Of a stretch of DNA of 64,000 nt, positions 1 through 11,182 are shown piece by piece. The notes beneath the pieces are model-generated. The model had not been told where the DNA came from. It did not search any database and saw nothing but the letters and a program-made list of their open reading frames with translations. A program made the translations under genes and the position numbers. The stretch lies in assembly GCF_019649055.1 (NCBI RefSeq), contig NW_026570255.1, positions 558,001 through 622,000 of the forward strand. The letters run 5' to 3'. Each line of letters begins with the position of its first letter. The stretch's first letter is position 1. The DNA comes from Paramacrobiotus metropolitanus (lineage: Eukaryota > Tardigrada > Eutardigrada > Parachela > Macrobiotidae).

Positions 1-1011
1 CTAAAACGCAATCCATTAAATCCACAATAATGCAGCCCAAACTCCAAATGTCGGTTTCTCGTCCAACTGCTTCTCCGGGGAGTGGAACGCCACTAGTGCA
101 GCGTGCCAATTCAGGAGACATGTACTGGTATGCTCCACCTGCTTCTCGAACGTCAGCACTGTTGGTGCTTTCTTGTTGGGTGTCTAGAAAATTATCCAGA
201 CCACCAATCACGACTCTGCTTTCATTCCCTGTGGAATTTATCCACATATTTTTCGGGTTAAGATGTCCGTGCGTAAATGCAATTTCATCCCGGTGCAAAT
301 AACTCAGTCCGTCGGCAATTTGGCCAGCATAGTTGATAGCTGTCTTATAATCGAGAGAACTTTGATGTACAACCGAAGCCAAATCTATAAACACAAAAAT
401 TAACATTTAAAAAATATTGAAGGATTTGAAAAACATTCGTAAACGTGAACTTTTGTTAACATCTTCTTATAAATATGACGAAGAAGATAAAATACATGGC
501 GATTATTTAACGTAACGTATACTTCTATAACATATGATAACATATATAAAATGAATTTCCCACATTTTTAAATTAAATTCAGTAAAGACTTTCATCCAGA
601 TTTCACCGTATCGAAATTGTATAAATCCATTACCAGTGTGACGGTGATCGCAGCACTGGTTTTTTCGATGGTGACTTTATGGTACATCATCACATTATCA
701 TGCTGTAAACGGACAAGGCGTCTAAATCTGCTACACCAGCTCGCCCAGGCGTTAGTACTCAAACAGTTTCCGCCGCTTCCCGGCAGCTCGATGATTTTAA
801 TCGCCACGGTATCGTCTCCATCCAGTGCTGTGCTGCGTTGTACCACTCGGCCTTTGTACAACACTCCGCAGCGACCTCTTCCCATTCCGCACTGGCCTTT
901 TCCTAGGAAATCCACGTAGGCATAATCGCAAGGGCAGTTCAGCGTGGTTTTATGGGCTTCGTCGACTGTGCAATATCTACACCAGACCATGGTACCAGAA
1001 TATTCCTCCAT
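1..1011 (-). CDS. Predicted pseudokinase (protein kinase-like domain), 5' part, runs off the window
   Basis: Two minus-strand exons are visible: 1011 to about 607, and 384 to the window edge. The first holds the kinase N-lobe: a glycine-rich loop (GKGQCGMGRGRCG), the beta3 motif VAIK with its lysine, and a hinge around VMDLYNFD. The second holds the start of the C-lobe, with a well-kept helix-F motif (TDIWSLGC) and MSPEL in place of APE. Both catalytic aspartates are missing: the HRD loop reads HGHLNPKN, and the DFG position reads GLD. Catalysis is therefore unlikely; an allosteric or scaffold role is an inference. The N-terminus (ATG at 1011) is short and Cys-rich (CRYC, CPC). The exon join is not clean: the best donor (607/606) ends in phase 0, while the acceptor before 384 needs phase 1, so a junction is misplaced, an exon is missed, or the gene is damaged. 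Confidence 0.72.
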
Positions 1012-2448
1012 ATTGTTAGCATTTGTGGCAACAAAATGCCCAAATGGACTTGTGGATAAAAGTGTTCTGTGGAAATGTTACTGTAAGCGCAAGGAAGGGT
1101 GAGAGACTGAGAGATATTTCACGAAGTACCACCGCGATTCTCAGGCTTTACTGACAGCGTTGTGGAAAGCCGGAGTTGCACACTTGCAGCGGAATTGCTT
1201 GCACGCTGCAACTCGTTATCAGCCGATTGCACAAGATTTATAGAGATAAGGAACGCAGAGCGTTTACAGTTTGTAGTTGTAACTTGTACATACAACACCG
1301 GCTTCGCAACCTGCCTTGTAGTTGTAGCGTTAAAGAATATTTTCACACTTGCCGGATTCAAGCCTTCCACTCAATACAACTGGGGGTAGGATTACCTTTC
1401 CCTTCCCTTTGCTTTTGCCTTTTCACTTTGCCTATTTCAACTTCACCTTGCCTTTGCCGCCGCCATTACCTTACCGTTCTAATTCTGCTGTCATTGACGT
1501 GTTGCCTTACTATGCACAAAAAGTGCATGTCGGAATATAGCATCTCTATCATTTACGGTACTAACGAAAAAGAGGATTGGTGAAGTTGGACGCCGGTTAA
1601 CGACTTTCTTTATTGCACTCGGTTTATAATGTTAGCATTGACCTTTTAGTCAGTCAGAGCAGTAATAAAAGGAGAATCCACGAAGAAAAAAACTAATCTA
1701 TCCATTCAAAGTTAAAACAACAGCTCGGTTTATTAGAACGTCGGCTAATAAAAAACAAGAATTTTCCTGGCGGAAACCGTTGTACGTATGTACATTACCA
1801 GTACATTACATAAAAAACATATCCTTTAAGAAAACTACCGTAGGAAAATATATTTTTGTACGGATCGCTGGAAAATACCTGCTGGCTTTACATCGTCTAC
1901 CAGTCGTACTCGTAGTTGTTCACGTATTTTGCAATCAGAATAAACAAAGTAATCTGCGACAGATTCTCCACGCGAAAATCCTGCAACCCATCAAAACACC
2001 ATTTTTTCCCGCGGTAATGCAGCGCTGGACGCGGATCAGCTGTCTGTGTCGCGCAGAGCAACTGCAGCAAACAATATACCATATGCATATCAGTCTCGAA
2101 CAATATGAGACTAGAAAACTGAAAATCGTACGAAGATGCACCCATCTAGCAAAAATTACAACCGCTGCACACTACTTCAGACATATAGTTAAACAAAATT
2201 TAAACATTAAAAAACAGCCACAGTATTTATCTTCGCTCTGACTGAGAGGCACCATAATTGTACCGACAAAAATTCATTCTTCAGTGGCTGCATGAAACTC
2301 TGGGAATTTTTTCCCTGCTGTTAGTGAACCGGTACACTTCATGGGTCGCAAATTCCGTATCTATGGAGAAGCCCGTTCCTCTTCACTTTCCTTAAACAGC
2401 ATTTTTGTCTAGCTACTACACAGTAACGTTGCGGCTGCTTTAAGTACG
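1012..2448. other. Intergenic, no gene recognised
   Basis: No reading frame here has recognisable domains or convincing splice structure. A pyrimidine-rich tract with repeated CCTTT/GCCTTT words lies at about 1390-1465. The rest is AT-rich and unremarkable. Confidence 0.5.
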
Positions 2449-4327
2449 TTACGTTTTGACCCGAGAGAAGACTGACTGTAACAACCAGTTAACTGCTGCG
2501 CTTACCTCGCAGGCAGAGATGGCGCGACGACCAGCATCACGCATACTGGTTAGCCAATCAGCCAGCTGTCGCAGCTCCTCCGGCGTGGGCTCCGGAAAAT
2601 CCTTCTCGAATGCCTCCCACATCGCAATTTCCAACGCACTGATCGGCATACGACACAGAGATACCTTAGCTCTTATTTCCTTGCTGGGGACACTGTACCA
2701 GAAGTCTCTATCGTTCAGCTGGATCTCGGAGTCGATCCAGTGCAGGGCTTCACACGGTACACTGCGGCACACGGCGAGGAAATCCTCCAGACGCAGCTCG
2801 TGGTCGTATCCGCTGTCGTCACCGGCTGCAACCACCGCAGACCGGTGAAGCCAACAGCTGGGAAACCCGCGGCGGCTACCAATACCGAAAGCGCAACGCA
2901 ACCCCACCAAATAGATGGTGTCCAGTCGAACGCCGGGTTTATGCTGAGCAATACAACGGATCATGTCCAGCACTTTAAAGATGACAAGGTCATCTCGGAT
3001 CCATCCCTTCCGATTGTCAACGATGATGCGTTTCGTGGAACCAGTCAAACACTGACAGATGGGCGATACTAGTGTGTAGAGAATTTGCTGACACATGACG
3101 TGCCTGTGGTTAGCCGACATTGTTACATGAAGCGTGCCAGCCAATAACGGAGAAGATAAGATGTCCCTCCACAGTGGGCACACCGCGCGCAGCTTGGTCT
3201 GCGTGAATGTGTTCAGATGGGAGAAGAAGTCCAGCCACAATTCCGTTGGCAACAGATTTGCATTTTCTGTGTCCGGGATCGCAGGTCTGGAAATAAGAAA
3301 CCAGTATGGAGACCTTCCGCGGAGCACCCCACTGATCTGATCCACCTGAAAAGCCGAAATCGTAGACCACATATTGTCGAACAGAAACGGTCGACCCGCC
3401 AGCAATTCCAGCTTATATGCTAAACGACTCTACTTTTCAGGTTCCATAGGTTTATTTAGATTTGCTTAGGATTCTTGGTTTTCTTACTTTTCTTAAGTTT
3501 TTAGGTTCTAGCTTTTCTCAGGTGTCTTAGATTTTCTTAGGTTTTCTTTGTGATGATCAACGACAATTGTGTTCGTCGAAAAAAACCGTTCGAACCTCTT
3601 GCATCACTAACGGCTGTATAGTTACGTTTTTCCCACTTACGATAGTGTCGAAAGGAAATGTTTCCTCTGGTACTGGGGCATGGCAGCGCCGAATGAGCCA
3701 CAGATGTCCATCGACAACAGCCGTCAATACCACCGACCACTTACTCAGTAGACTGCCTATTTCGTTGTTCAATTGTTGTCGCAGTGCGTCAATTGGGATG
3801 TCAGTGTAGCCGGGCGGAAGCTGTACAGCATGCTTTGTAAACGTCGCATTTCCAACGCGAACTGGGACAACGCCAGTTTCCTTCCGCGAGAACGCGGACA
3901 TCGGTTGTCCTTCACCGCTAGACGATCTTTCACGGATTCGATCGAAATGGATAATATCTATGCGGGGCCGCACACTTCCCCACCGAACTGCCACCACATG
4001 AAGGACATGTACCAGCGGACCGCACCCGGCCACCAGCATTTCACCAGGATACCAGATCCACGGCGACCCGGGCTCGTCACGCATCAGTACTTCGACCGGG
4101 ATGGTAGTATCGTTACATTCGCTAGCGACACCTACAATGGAAAGGCCTCTCGAGTTGTTGGGAAGAAAGACATCGCTGTCGAATGTGAAGAACTGCCGTC
4201 GCTGGTTGTCGCAGAAGAAGTCCACGAAGATCCCGTTGTCAGTTACGTCCTCTACCCGCCCGTAGCGAACGAGTCCGTCGCCGCCGAGCACGTCGACGCT
4301 GTTTGGTTGGTAGATTCCCTCGGCCAT
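2449..4327 (-). CDS. F-box protein with N-terminal tudor/agenet-like module (paralogue of the gene at 20549)
   Basis: Two minus-strand coding blocks form one gene by analogy with its paralogue. Block 1 (ATG at 4327 to about 3557) has two small beta-rich modules: GRVEDVTDNGIFVDF, then PVEVLMRDEPGSPWIWYPG. The second has the look of an agenet or tudor barrel; that is a resemblance, not a proven fold. Block 2 (about 3424-2449) has an F-box (LPTELWLDFFSHL, then RAVCPLWRDIL) and a ~250-residue C-terminal substrate-binding region without recognisable repeats. F-box proteins recruit substrates to SCF ubiquitin ligases. Between the blocks is about 130 bp of degenerate CCTAAGAAA repeat, presumably intron; I could not fix that junction (likely acceptor near 3425). 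Block 2 has no ATG before its F-box region, which supports joining. Read as two separate genes it would lack a start. Confidence 0.7.
3440..3560 (-). repeat. Degenerate CCTAAGAAA simple repeat, probably intronic
   Basis: On the minus strand this stretch is a run of AACCTAAGAAA-type words with substitutions. It separates the two coding blocks of the F-box gene and matches the long repeat runs at 23170-23320 and 23500-24030. Confidence 0.7.
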
Positions 4328-4754
4328 CTCCACAGCGGTATTAGAGCAACCGACGTCGTGCTAGCTGGAATTTCTTACTAGCCTTAAGAATAAATAAAAT
4401 ATACTACGTACTGATGCATTGAAGTGGGACGAAAACCATCATATGTTGAAGAGCGACACGAATTTTACGAGTAGACAGGAAGGCCACAAAGTTGATACTC
4501 GTAACTCGTAAACAACAGATCCTCACAGAAATTCAACGCAAACTTTCCGTGGCTGGACTCAGTGCCAAGCCATAGAGCATACCATGACACGCTACGCCCT
4601 GCTACATTCTGACTATGCTGAACTGAGTCAACTGAGCACAATCAGAACGTACTTGACTACTTGGCTTGTTCACGGCTTCCACTAATTCATTCTTAGAGAA
4701 CAAAAAACTCAGTTTCAGACATTTACGCGAATATAGTTCTATCCGCAAAAGCAC
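4328..4754. promoter_or_regulatory. Left half of the ancestral divergent promoter between two F-box paralogues
   Basis: This spacer sits between the start of the minus-strand F-box gene and the left end of the retrotransposon. Joined to 20112-20548 it would form an ~0.86-kb bidirectional intergenic region. The left copy of the target duplication (GCAC, 4751-4754) is at its right edge. I see no clear TATA box. Confidence 0.5.
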
Positions 4755-5124
4755 TATAACCGTGGACCAAGAATGAGTCCAGGACGGAAGCCCAGACTGA
4801 CAGGACTCCGTGTAGTGTAGAACGTGACGTGTTAGAGGAAGAAATGCACAACGCACGATATCCAGTCTACGTTATACACTTTATTAACGTTCTCTATCGT
4901 GAAAACCAACACTCTGACATTCAGTCAACTCAGAGAGCCAAATTCCACCTGCTCTCGACAACTCTAATGCACTGCGCAGCAGTGAACACAATGAACGGCA
5001 GTAGCCGACCAATCAGAGAAGCGCTGCGTCACAGACGGCAATTCCCCACGGAGTAGTGCAACGAAGCACTCCCGTAGCGCCAGTAGCGTCACGCAGGTGG
5101 ACGCAAGGGAGCCATCGCCTCACA
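4755..5124 (-). repeat. 3' LTR of the retrotransposon
   Basis: Identical by eye to 19738-20107 (constant offset 14,983, no indel). In element orientation it starts TGTGAGG and ends CGGTTATA, so the ends are TG...TA rather than TG...CA. It carries an inverted CCAAT motif (GATTGG in sense) and an AATAAA signal (4880-4885). Confidence 0.92.
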
Positions 5125-5839
5125 TGCCTCTGGGTGGGAGGCTGAGCTCCGTCGAAGCTTGATCCATTCCATTCCGCTCCGAAGGTGGTCTGTGCGCGCT
5201 CTCGTAAAAAAAAAACATCAAATTCTCTTATTCCTTCTTATATCACATGATTCCAAATGCACAATGTGAAATAAAGAGATCTGTATAAAAATACTATTCC
5301 ATATAAACAGATCAACAGTTATAACAGATCAACAGAAGCAGTTAAATGAAACATGTAGACTAGGATCCTCCATTGACTCGCGTAGGTCACTGGTCCTGTC
5401 CACCGTTTTCCACATCTCTTTGGCCCATTCCGCTCCATCTTGAGCATATTGCGCAGCTTCGTGCGACTTTCATCACATCCGCTTGTAGGAATAAGGTGCG
5501 TATCGAATGTACGTCTTAGGAATACTGCTTCAGTTTTGGAATAGATGCGTATCAATTGTACGACTTTATAATGAGATCCGGTTTAAGTCATGGAGGGACG
5601 TCATATAGATAAGCGAAGTTAGTTCGCTTCCTCCCTGGTAAGATCATCTTTCTGATCGTGGATGTGCGACATCATCTGGTACAGTTAATTCAGCATAAGT
5701 CATGGAGGATCTTAGCCATTTTTCAATCGGCTTTCAAGCTCATCTCAGCTTGCCTCCCTGGTAAAGTTAATTGCGTCGCACAATCCATCTCTTCTGCCTT
5801 ATTTAGAGAGCCGGCCAAATGTACCGTAGCTACTCTTAA
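5125..5839. other. 3' non-coding part of the retrotransposon
   Basis: There is no long ORF between the tail ORF and the 3' LTR. A short imperfect direct repeat is present: AAGTCATGGAGG followed by CTCCCTGGTAA occurs at about 5586-5640 and again at 5697-5765. No envelope gene is present. Confidence 0.6.
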
Positions 5840-6127
5840 CTAAGATGAGTCGATATATAGGGATCGTTCTCGATCTTTTGACTTTTCCCCAGTATCTGAA
5901 TTGTCTGCCGAATCGGTCGGGTTCATAGCAGATTCCTTTTCATCAATTGAAAGCTTCGGAATTGAACTTGATGATGACTTCGTCCATTTCGGTTCACTTC
6001 TCTGGGTGGGAGCCGAGTCCGTCTCATCATCTTTCGATTTTTCTTCCACAATTACACCTTCTTCTTGGGAAGTTACATCGGTTTTTGACCTGCCGCCGCT
6101 AGTCTTAGCTGATTTCGATGGTGGCAA
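5840..6127 (-). CDS. 3' tail ORF of the retrotransposon (low complexity)
   Basis: A 95-residue open stretch rich in Ser, Lys, Asp and Glu. It is in the same frame as the upstream polymerase ORF but separated from it by TAA, TAA and TGA codons between about 6202 and 6145. It has no ATG near its beginning. It may be a decayed extension of the polymerase tail or may not be translated. No domain is recognised. Confidence 0.35.
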   Translation of the reverse strand: MPPSKSAKTSGGRSKTDVTSQEEGVIVEEKSKDDETDSAPTQRSEPKWTKSSSSSIPKLSIDEKESAMNPTDSADNSDTGEKSKDRERSLYIDSS

Positions 6128-6199
6128 CAGCGATGTCTGTTGTCAACCTTTACTCCTTCCCAACTCCTGCTCATATCGTTGTAACGCCGTTTTTTAATC

Positions 6200-9100
6200 T
6201 TATTTTGTGTTTTTGCGCCCTTTAGTTATCCGATCAAGGAGTCCCGTATCGGCGGCATCTTCATCAGCTCCTTGTCGCGTTAGGAATTCCGTAGGAGTGG
6301 GTTTCGACTTGGTCTTTTTGACCTTCCTTTGCTCGATAGCAGCGGCGATATCGCTTGCCAACTGTGCAGCTGTTGCTCTCACTGCTTCGAGCTGCTGTTG
6401 CCTATCGGTGGCAGCAGAGCGTGGTTTGAAACGATCTGCTACCTCATCGTTTTCAACTGCCATGTCAGCATCCTTCTGCTGATCGGTAGCAGTGCGTGGT
6501 TTGAAAGAAGACTGATGAGTCAAGTCTTCTGGAGAAGCACGATCTGCTAGTTCAGCATCTTTCTGCTGATTATTAACGTTGGTAGCAGTGCGTGGTTTGA
6601 AAGACTGTTTCAAAGTACGATCTGCTACGGTGACATCACCATCGTTATTTGCCGGTTCGGCGGCTTCCGCTAAGTTGCCAGCTTGTTCGCTCAACTTGAT
6701 AGTTACTGCTGTTTCAAAGTCCTTATCCTGTTTCTTCGATCTTCCTCGTTTCTTTTTCTTCGTCTCTGCTATATCTTCTGATGATTGAGGTATCGTTGAG
6801 CGTGGTTTGAAAGAAGCGCGCTCTGCGTTGTTAATACCATCGGTAGCGGATCGTGGTTCAAAAGCTTCTTTTGGACCGCGGTCTGCCTCGGTCTCCATCT
6901 CATCTACTCCGGTAGCAGATCGTGGTTCACGCTCTGATACTCCTTCATTGTCCTCTCGTTCTTCCGTTAAAGGTGGATGCCATGGCTTTAATCGATCGAT
7001 GGAAACGACTTTCAAGTCGGCTTCCTTTATCGGGTTCATTTCGATGACTTCGACCTCATTCGGTCGCGGAAAGCTGAGAATTTTCCAAACCTTATCGTAC
7101 TTCTTCTTGAAATCCGATTGAACTTCCTTTTTCCCTTGTTTCGTATCTTTGGGGAGTCGAATAAGTACGAAGTCGCCGATTTTAAAGTTCGGTTCCGATT
7201 TCTTCTTGTTATAGATCTCAGCGTTCTTTTCATATGCATCTTTTATGTTGCATCTGGCAACTTCCTCAGCGAATGTCAGATTCTTTTTCATGGTCTCCAC
7301 CCATTCGTCTGGAGTACCATAATCATCTGGTAAGTTCGTTTTTGTCACCACATCCTCCGGCATAGTCATCTCTCTTCCATGTAGCATGTAGTATGCTGAA
7401 TAGCCAGTTGTGGCATGTACCACTCTGTTCATGCCTGAGACCACGTACGGGAGGTATTTGTTGAATTTTCGCTCATTTCCTGCTTTCATATACTGTGCCA
7501 GTCCATCTCCGATGATCTGCATCTGCCGTTCGACTTGGCCCTGGCCTTCAGGGTGATATGCCGTTCCGAACGTGTGTTTGATTTTGAACACGTTGGTGAC
7601 TTTCGATAAGACTTCCGCTGTGAAGTGCCTTCCGCGATCCGTATGTAAGATATGCGGTGCTCCATGTACCAATATCACATGTTTTACGAAGACTTTGGCG
7701 AATTCCTTCGCTGTCGCCGTCTTCATCGGTACTGCTATCACATATTTCGTCAGCTGGTCGATGAACACCGCTATGTATTTGTATCCTCGTTTCTTTGTCG
7801 GTAATAAAGGTCCTTTCAGATCGGCGTATACTCGGAAGAAAGGATGTCCCACTTTGATCTCTTGCAGTTTTCCAGGTGGGCATTTCCTCGGTGTCTTGGT
7901 GAACTGACATCCTTGGCATGCGAGTATATAATTCTTAACGTCCGTACTCATTCTGTCCCAATAGTATCGCAGTCTTATTGCTGCTAGCGTCTTTTCGTAT
8001 TTAAGATGACCTGCTGCTTTCTCATCATGCAGCGCATGGATAATCGCTCGTCTCATCGACAGTGGTACGACGTATGACCTTTCTAATCTCCCTTTATTAT
8101 CTTTTATTCGATACAAAATTCCGTTCCACAGCTGGTAATGAACTTCGAACTTCGATCTCGTTTGGGCATCTGCTAAATGTTCGAGTTCATCGATGATCAT
8201 TGCGAGGTGAGGATCTTTCAGCTGCTTATTTCGAAGCTGCAAGTTCGAGTCATCCTCTTCTTCCTCATCTCCTTGCAAGTTGACGATGCGAACAGTTGCG
8301 GTGCTGAGATCGTTCCAGTCAGTGATGACTTTGCATCGTGGTAACGGTTTATGGCGGTTATCCTTCTTTTTAGGGAATCTCAGCAGTTTGATCGGGCATT
8401 CAGTTAGAGCTCGTACACGGTTAACGTTAATCGTTGATTCAGCCGGCTCATTCGCCGTAGCCGGATCATCTTTTACTCGCTTCTCTCGCTCTTCGGCCAT
8501 CTGTACGAAGAGTTGCCACACTTCGACTGCCGGTTCCTTTATGTCATACTCTTTTTTAATATCTTCGAAGTTCGGAATTTCATCGAATTCTTCATCATGG
8601 CATGTTGGGCCTTCGATTGGTGCCCTCGATAATGCATCCGCATTATCGCAGTACTTTCCCGGTTTGTACTCGATTTTGAACTGATGACCTTGTAACGCCA
8701 TCGCCCATCTCGTGAGTCGCGGATTCATGCCAACTTTATTCGTTTCTGATCTCAGCAAATTCGTTAATGCCTGATGATCCGTTCGTACGGTGAACTCGGA
8801 GTAATCGATGTACGATTTGAACTTTCTGACGGCGAACACGACCGCCAGACACTCCCATTCGGTTACACCGTAATTCCGTTCAGCTCCATGTAAGACGCGG
8901 CTCGCATAGGCAATTGGATGACCTTCTTGTGATAGTACTGCTCCAATCCCTTCTTTGCTCGCGTCACATTCAATTACCGTTGGCTTAGCTGGATCGAACT
9001 TCGCTAAGACTGGACCTTTGCATAGCAACTTTTTCAAATTTTCAAACTCCTTCGTATGAACTTCGGTCCAGTCTTTTCGTACATGCTTGTCGTTTCGCAG

Positions 9101-11179
9101 CAGCTCATACAAGTGACAGGTCTGCTGTGCATATCCAGCTATGAACTTCCGATAGTAGTTTGCTAATCCGAGGAATGATCTCAGCTGTCGTTCAGTCTGG
9201 GGTCGCTTAAATTCTGATACTGCGGTGATCTTTTCGGGATCCATGCGAACTCCATCTTCACTGAGTATGTGACCCAGGAATCCCATCTGCCGCATTCCAA
9301 ATTCGCATTTCGTCGGTTTGATGGTAAAACCTGCTTCAACCAAGCTTTGAAGGACATTCCTCATATTCTGCAGGAAAATCTCCAAGTTTTCCGGCAAAAT
9401 GACATCGTCGATGTATCCAAAGACGCAGCCCTTTCGCTTTGCCTTGGATAGGACTTTGTCCATGCACAGTTGAAACGTTGCAGGTCCATTGCAAACTCCG
9501 AATGGCATTCGTTTAAACCGATACATGTCATCTTGAGTCACAAATGTCGTTTTGTTGATCGAATCCGGATCCATCGGTATCTGCCAGAATCCACTTTGCA
9601 GATCCATCTTCCCGTAGTATTTGTTACCTGCACATGCATCTAGCAACTCATCCGGATTCGGTAGCGGGTAGTTATTTTTCTTCGTTAGCTTGTTCAACAT
9701 GATGTAATTGACGCAGAATCTTGTGCCCATGGTTCCGTCACCATTCTTTTTCGCAGCCAGCACGACTGGAAAACTCCAGTCGGCATCTGATGGCTCAATG
9801 ACGTCCTGCGCCAGCATCTCTTCGATATGCTTCGTGATGAACTCGCGACCTGTCCAGCTCGTTCTGGCGGGATTGCATTTTACTGGTTTCGCACCTCCCG
9901 TGTCAATTACATGGGTGATCCCCTTTACATCGCCATACGGTTTTTTCGATGTGGGAAGCACCTTCCAGAACTCCCAGAATGCATTATACACATCGTTTTT
10001 CTGAGCTTGTGTGAGATCAGGTCCGAGTTTCAGATTTCCGATGATCTTTGTCAGCTCGGCTTTCGTTGTGTCATCCACTTCGGGATCAAAAAGCACGTTC
10101 TTTACTGTGCCACTATTGATCTGGACGTTCTCCATATGATCGTATGGCTCAACATAGCCAAGGAACTGACCCTTCTTAACAACTTGCCGTTTAATGCTGT
10201 GGTTAGCGATGACCAGATCAAAGTGCCTTCCTCTATGATCGGTCACTCCTGCTAACGGTTGAACATCAGTTTCCACTTGGAAAACGGGTGTAAACATCAG
10301 CTTCTCTTTAGCTGGTACGAATTTCCCCATTCTAACTTTTACACGGGTACAAACGGATGGTTTTAAAACAATCCGTTGATCGCTATAGACTCTTATCGTC
10401 TCTCTGTTCAATTTCATCCTTTGCACCTTCGTTCTTCTCACTCTAATGTCCTGTTCCTTTTCTTCATCAACTTCGTCATCTTCGTCGAGATCGAGGAGAT
10501 CCTCTTGTTCTGAGAGATCGTTTACACCTGAGTCTTCTGAAGTTGTTGAGTTGTCACTCGAGCTTGTCCAATCTGAATCTGAGTCACTGCTCTCATCGTC
10601 AGCTGCAGCGCTCTTATCAAGTGGCCGCTCATCAACTCCATCTCCCTCAGATGAAAGGTCACCTTCGTCGTCCTGAGAATCGCTAAGTTTTTTCGTTTTC
10701 GGATTTTTGAGCAGGGGTTTGCCCGTTTCTTTTGCCTTGATTCCATATTTCGCTGCGATTCTCGGATGACTGCGCGTTACTCGCACTTTCGGTGATGACC
10801 TTTGTTCATCGGAGTTCGATCTCCGATCATCTGGAACTGTCCCTTCGAGCTGATCGATCTCTTCCAAGCTCATCAATCTGTTAATCTCGACCGGTGGGCC
10901 TTCCTCACCAGTATCGAGTATATTTCCATCTTCTTTTGCTTCTGTTACTGGGTTTTGTTGCCCTGCTGAGATCCTTTCGAGCTCCTCTTGGAACTTTTTC
11001 CACATCGCTCCCTTTTCTGAGATCATCTGCGAGATCTCGAATGCTGTTGGTGATCTCTCTTCATCTGTTACGATCATCTCCTCATCTCCAACTTCCTCAT
11101 ATCCGATGGGTCTTTTAGTCCCAATGAAAACGCAATTTGCATTCAAGTCTTCAGCGAGGAGTTCGTTGTTAGGAGTCAT
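6200..11179 (-). CDS. pol: Retrotransposon polyprotein: reverse transcriptase, RNase H, integrase
   Basis: 1,659 residues from a true ATG at 11179. The first ~360 residues are acidic and low complexity. Reverse transcriptase follows, with active site YIDD near residue 588. RNase H has ECDASK (about 736) and RTDHQAL (about 796). Integrase has an HHCC zinc site (about 1050-1090) and a D,D-35-E core: ADLKGP near 1121, HTDRG near 1179 and the Glu in GQVERQ. A small C-terminal barrel-like region (around GDFVLIRLP) comes next. The last ~250 residues carry about six copies of a (F/E)(K/E)PR(S/T)AT motif. The order RT-RH-IN marks Ty3/gypsy. It lies in the same frame as the two upstream ORFs; only GAG separates the preceding TAA from its ATG. 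Confidence 0.95.
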   Translation of the reverse strand: MTPNNELLAEDLNANCVFIGTKRPIGYEEVGDEEMIVTDEERSPTAFEISQMISEKGAMWKKFQEELERISAGQQNPVTEAKEDGNILDTGEEGPPVEINRLMSLEEIDQLEGTVPDDRRSNSDEQRSSPKVRVTRSHPRIAAKYGIKAKETGKPLLKNPKTKKLSDSQDDEGDLSSEGDGVDERPLDKSAAADDESSDSDSDWTSSSDNSTTSEDSGVNDLSEQEDLLDLDEDDEVDEEKEQDIRVRRTKVQRMKLNRETIRVYSDQRIVLKPSVCTRVKVRMGKFVPAKEKLMFTPVFQVETDVQPLAGVTDHRGRHFDLVIANHSIKRQVVKKGQFLGYVEPYDHMENVQINSGTVKNVLFDPEVDDTTKAELTKIIGNLKLGPDLTQAQKNDVYNAFWEFWKVLPTSKKPYGDVKGITHVIDTGGAKPVKCNPARTSWTGREFITKHIEEMLAQDVIEPSDADWSFPVVLAAKKNGDGTMGTRFCVNYIMLNKLTKKNNYPLPNPDELLDACAGNKYYGKMDLQSGFWQIPMDPDSINKTTFVTQDDMYRFKRMPFGVCNGPATFQLCMDKVLSKAKRKGCVFGYIDDVILPENLEIFLQNMRNVLQSLVEAGFTIKPTKCEFGMRQMGFLGHILSEDGVRMDPEKITAVSEFKRPQTERQLRSFLGLANYYRKFIAGYAQQTCHLYELLRNDKHVRKDWTEVHTKEFENLKKLLCKGPVLAKFDPAKPTVIECDASKEGIGAVLSQEGHPIAYASRVLHGAERNYGVTEWECLAVVFAVRKFKSYIDYSEFTVRTDHQALTNLLRSETNKVGMNPRLTRWAMALQGHQFKIEYKPGKYCDNADALSRAPIEGPTCHDEEFDEIPNFEDIKKEYDIKEPAVEVWQLFVQMAEEREKRVKDDPATANEPAESTINVNRVRALTECPIKLLRFPKKKDNRHKPLPRCKVITDWNDLSTATVRIVNLQGDEEEEDDSNLQLRNKQLKDPHLAMIIDELEHLADAQTRSKFEVHYQLWNGILYRIKDNKGRLERSYVVPLSMRRAIIHALHDEKAAGHLKYEKTLAAIRLRYYWDRMSTDVKNYILACQGCQFTKTPRKCPPGKLQEIKVGHPFFRVYADLKGPLLPTKKRGYKYIAVFIDQLTKYVIAVPMKTATAKEFAKVFVKHVILVHGAPHILHTDRGRHFTAEVLSKVTNVFKIKHTFGTAYHPEGQGQVERQMQIIGDGLAQYMKAGNERKFNKYLPYVVSGMNRVVHATTGYSAYYMLHGREMTMPEDVVTKTNLPDDYGTPDEWVETMKKNLTFAEEVARCNIKDAYEKNAEIYNKKKSEPNFKIGDFVLIRLPKDTKQGKKEVQSDFKKKYDKVWKILSFPRPNEVEVIEMNPIKEADLKVVSIDRLKPWHPPLTEEREDNEGVSEREPRSATGVDEMETEADRGPKEAFEPRSATDGINNAERASFKPRSTIPQSSEDIAETKKKKRGRSKKQDKDFETAVTIKLSEQAGNLAEAAEPANNDGDVTVADRTLKQSFKPRTATNVNNQQKDAELADRASPEDLTHQSSFKPRTATDQQKDADMAVENDEVADRFKPRSAATDRQQQLEAVRATAAQLASDIAAAIEQRKVKKTKSKPTPTEFLTRQGADEDAADTGLLDRITKGRKNTK

Positions 11180-11182
11180 CTC

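Noticed and set aside
3773-4381. 202-codon plus-strand frame
   Set aside because: It is antisense to the F-box gene, whose minus frame has a recognisable paralogue at 20549.
4829-5056. 75-residue ORF found identically at 4829-5056 and 19812-20039
   Set aside because: Both copies lie in the LTRs; identity reflects LTR duplication, not a conserved gene.
5125-5839. Envelope gene at the 3' end of the retrotransposon
   Set aside because: No ORF with signal peptide or membrane segment; only a short low-complexity frame precedes the 3' LTR.
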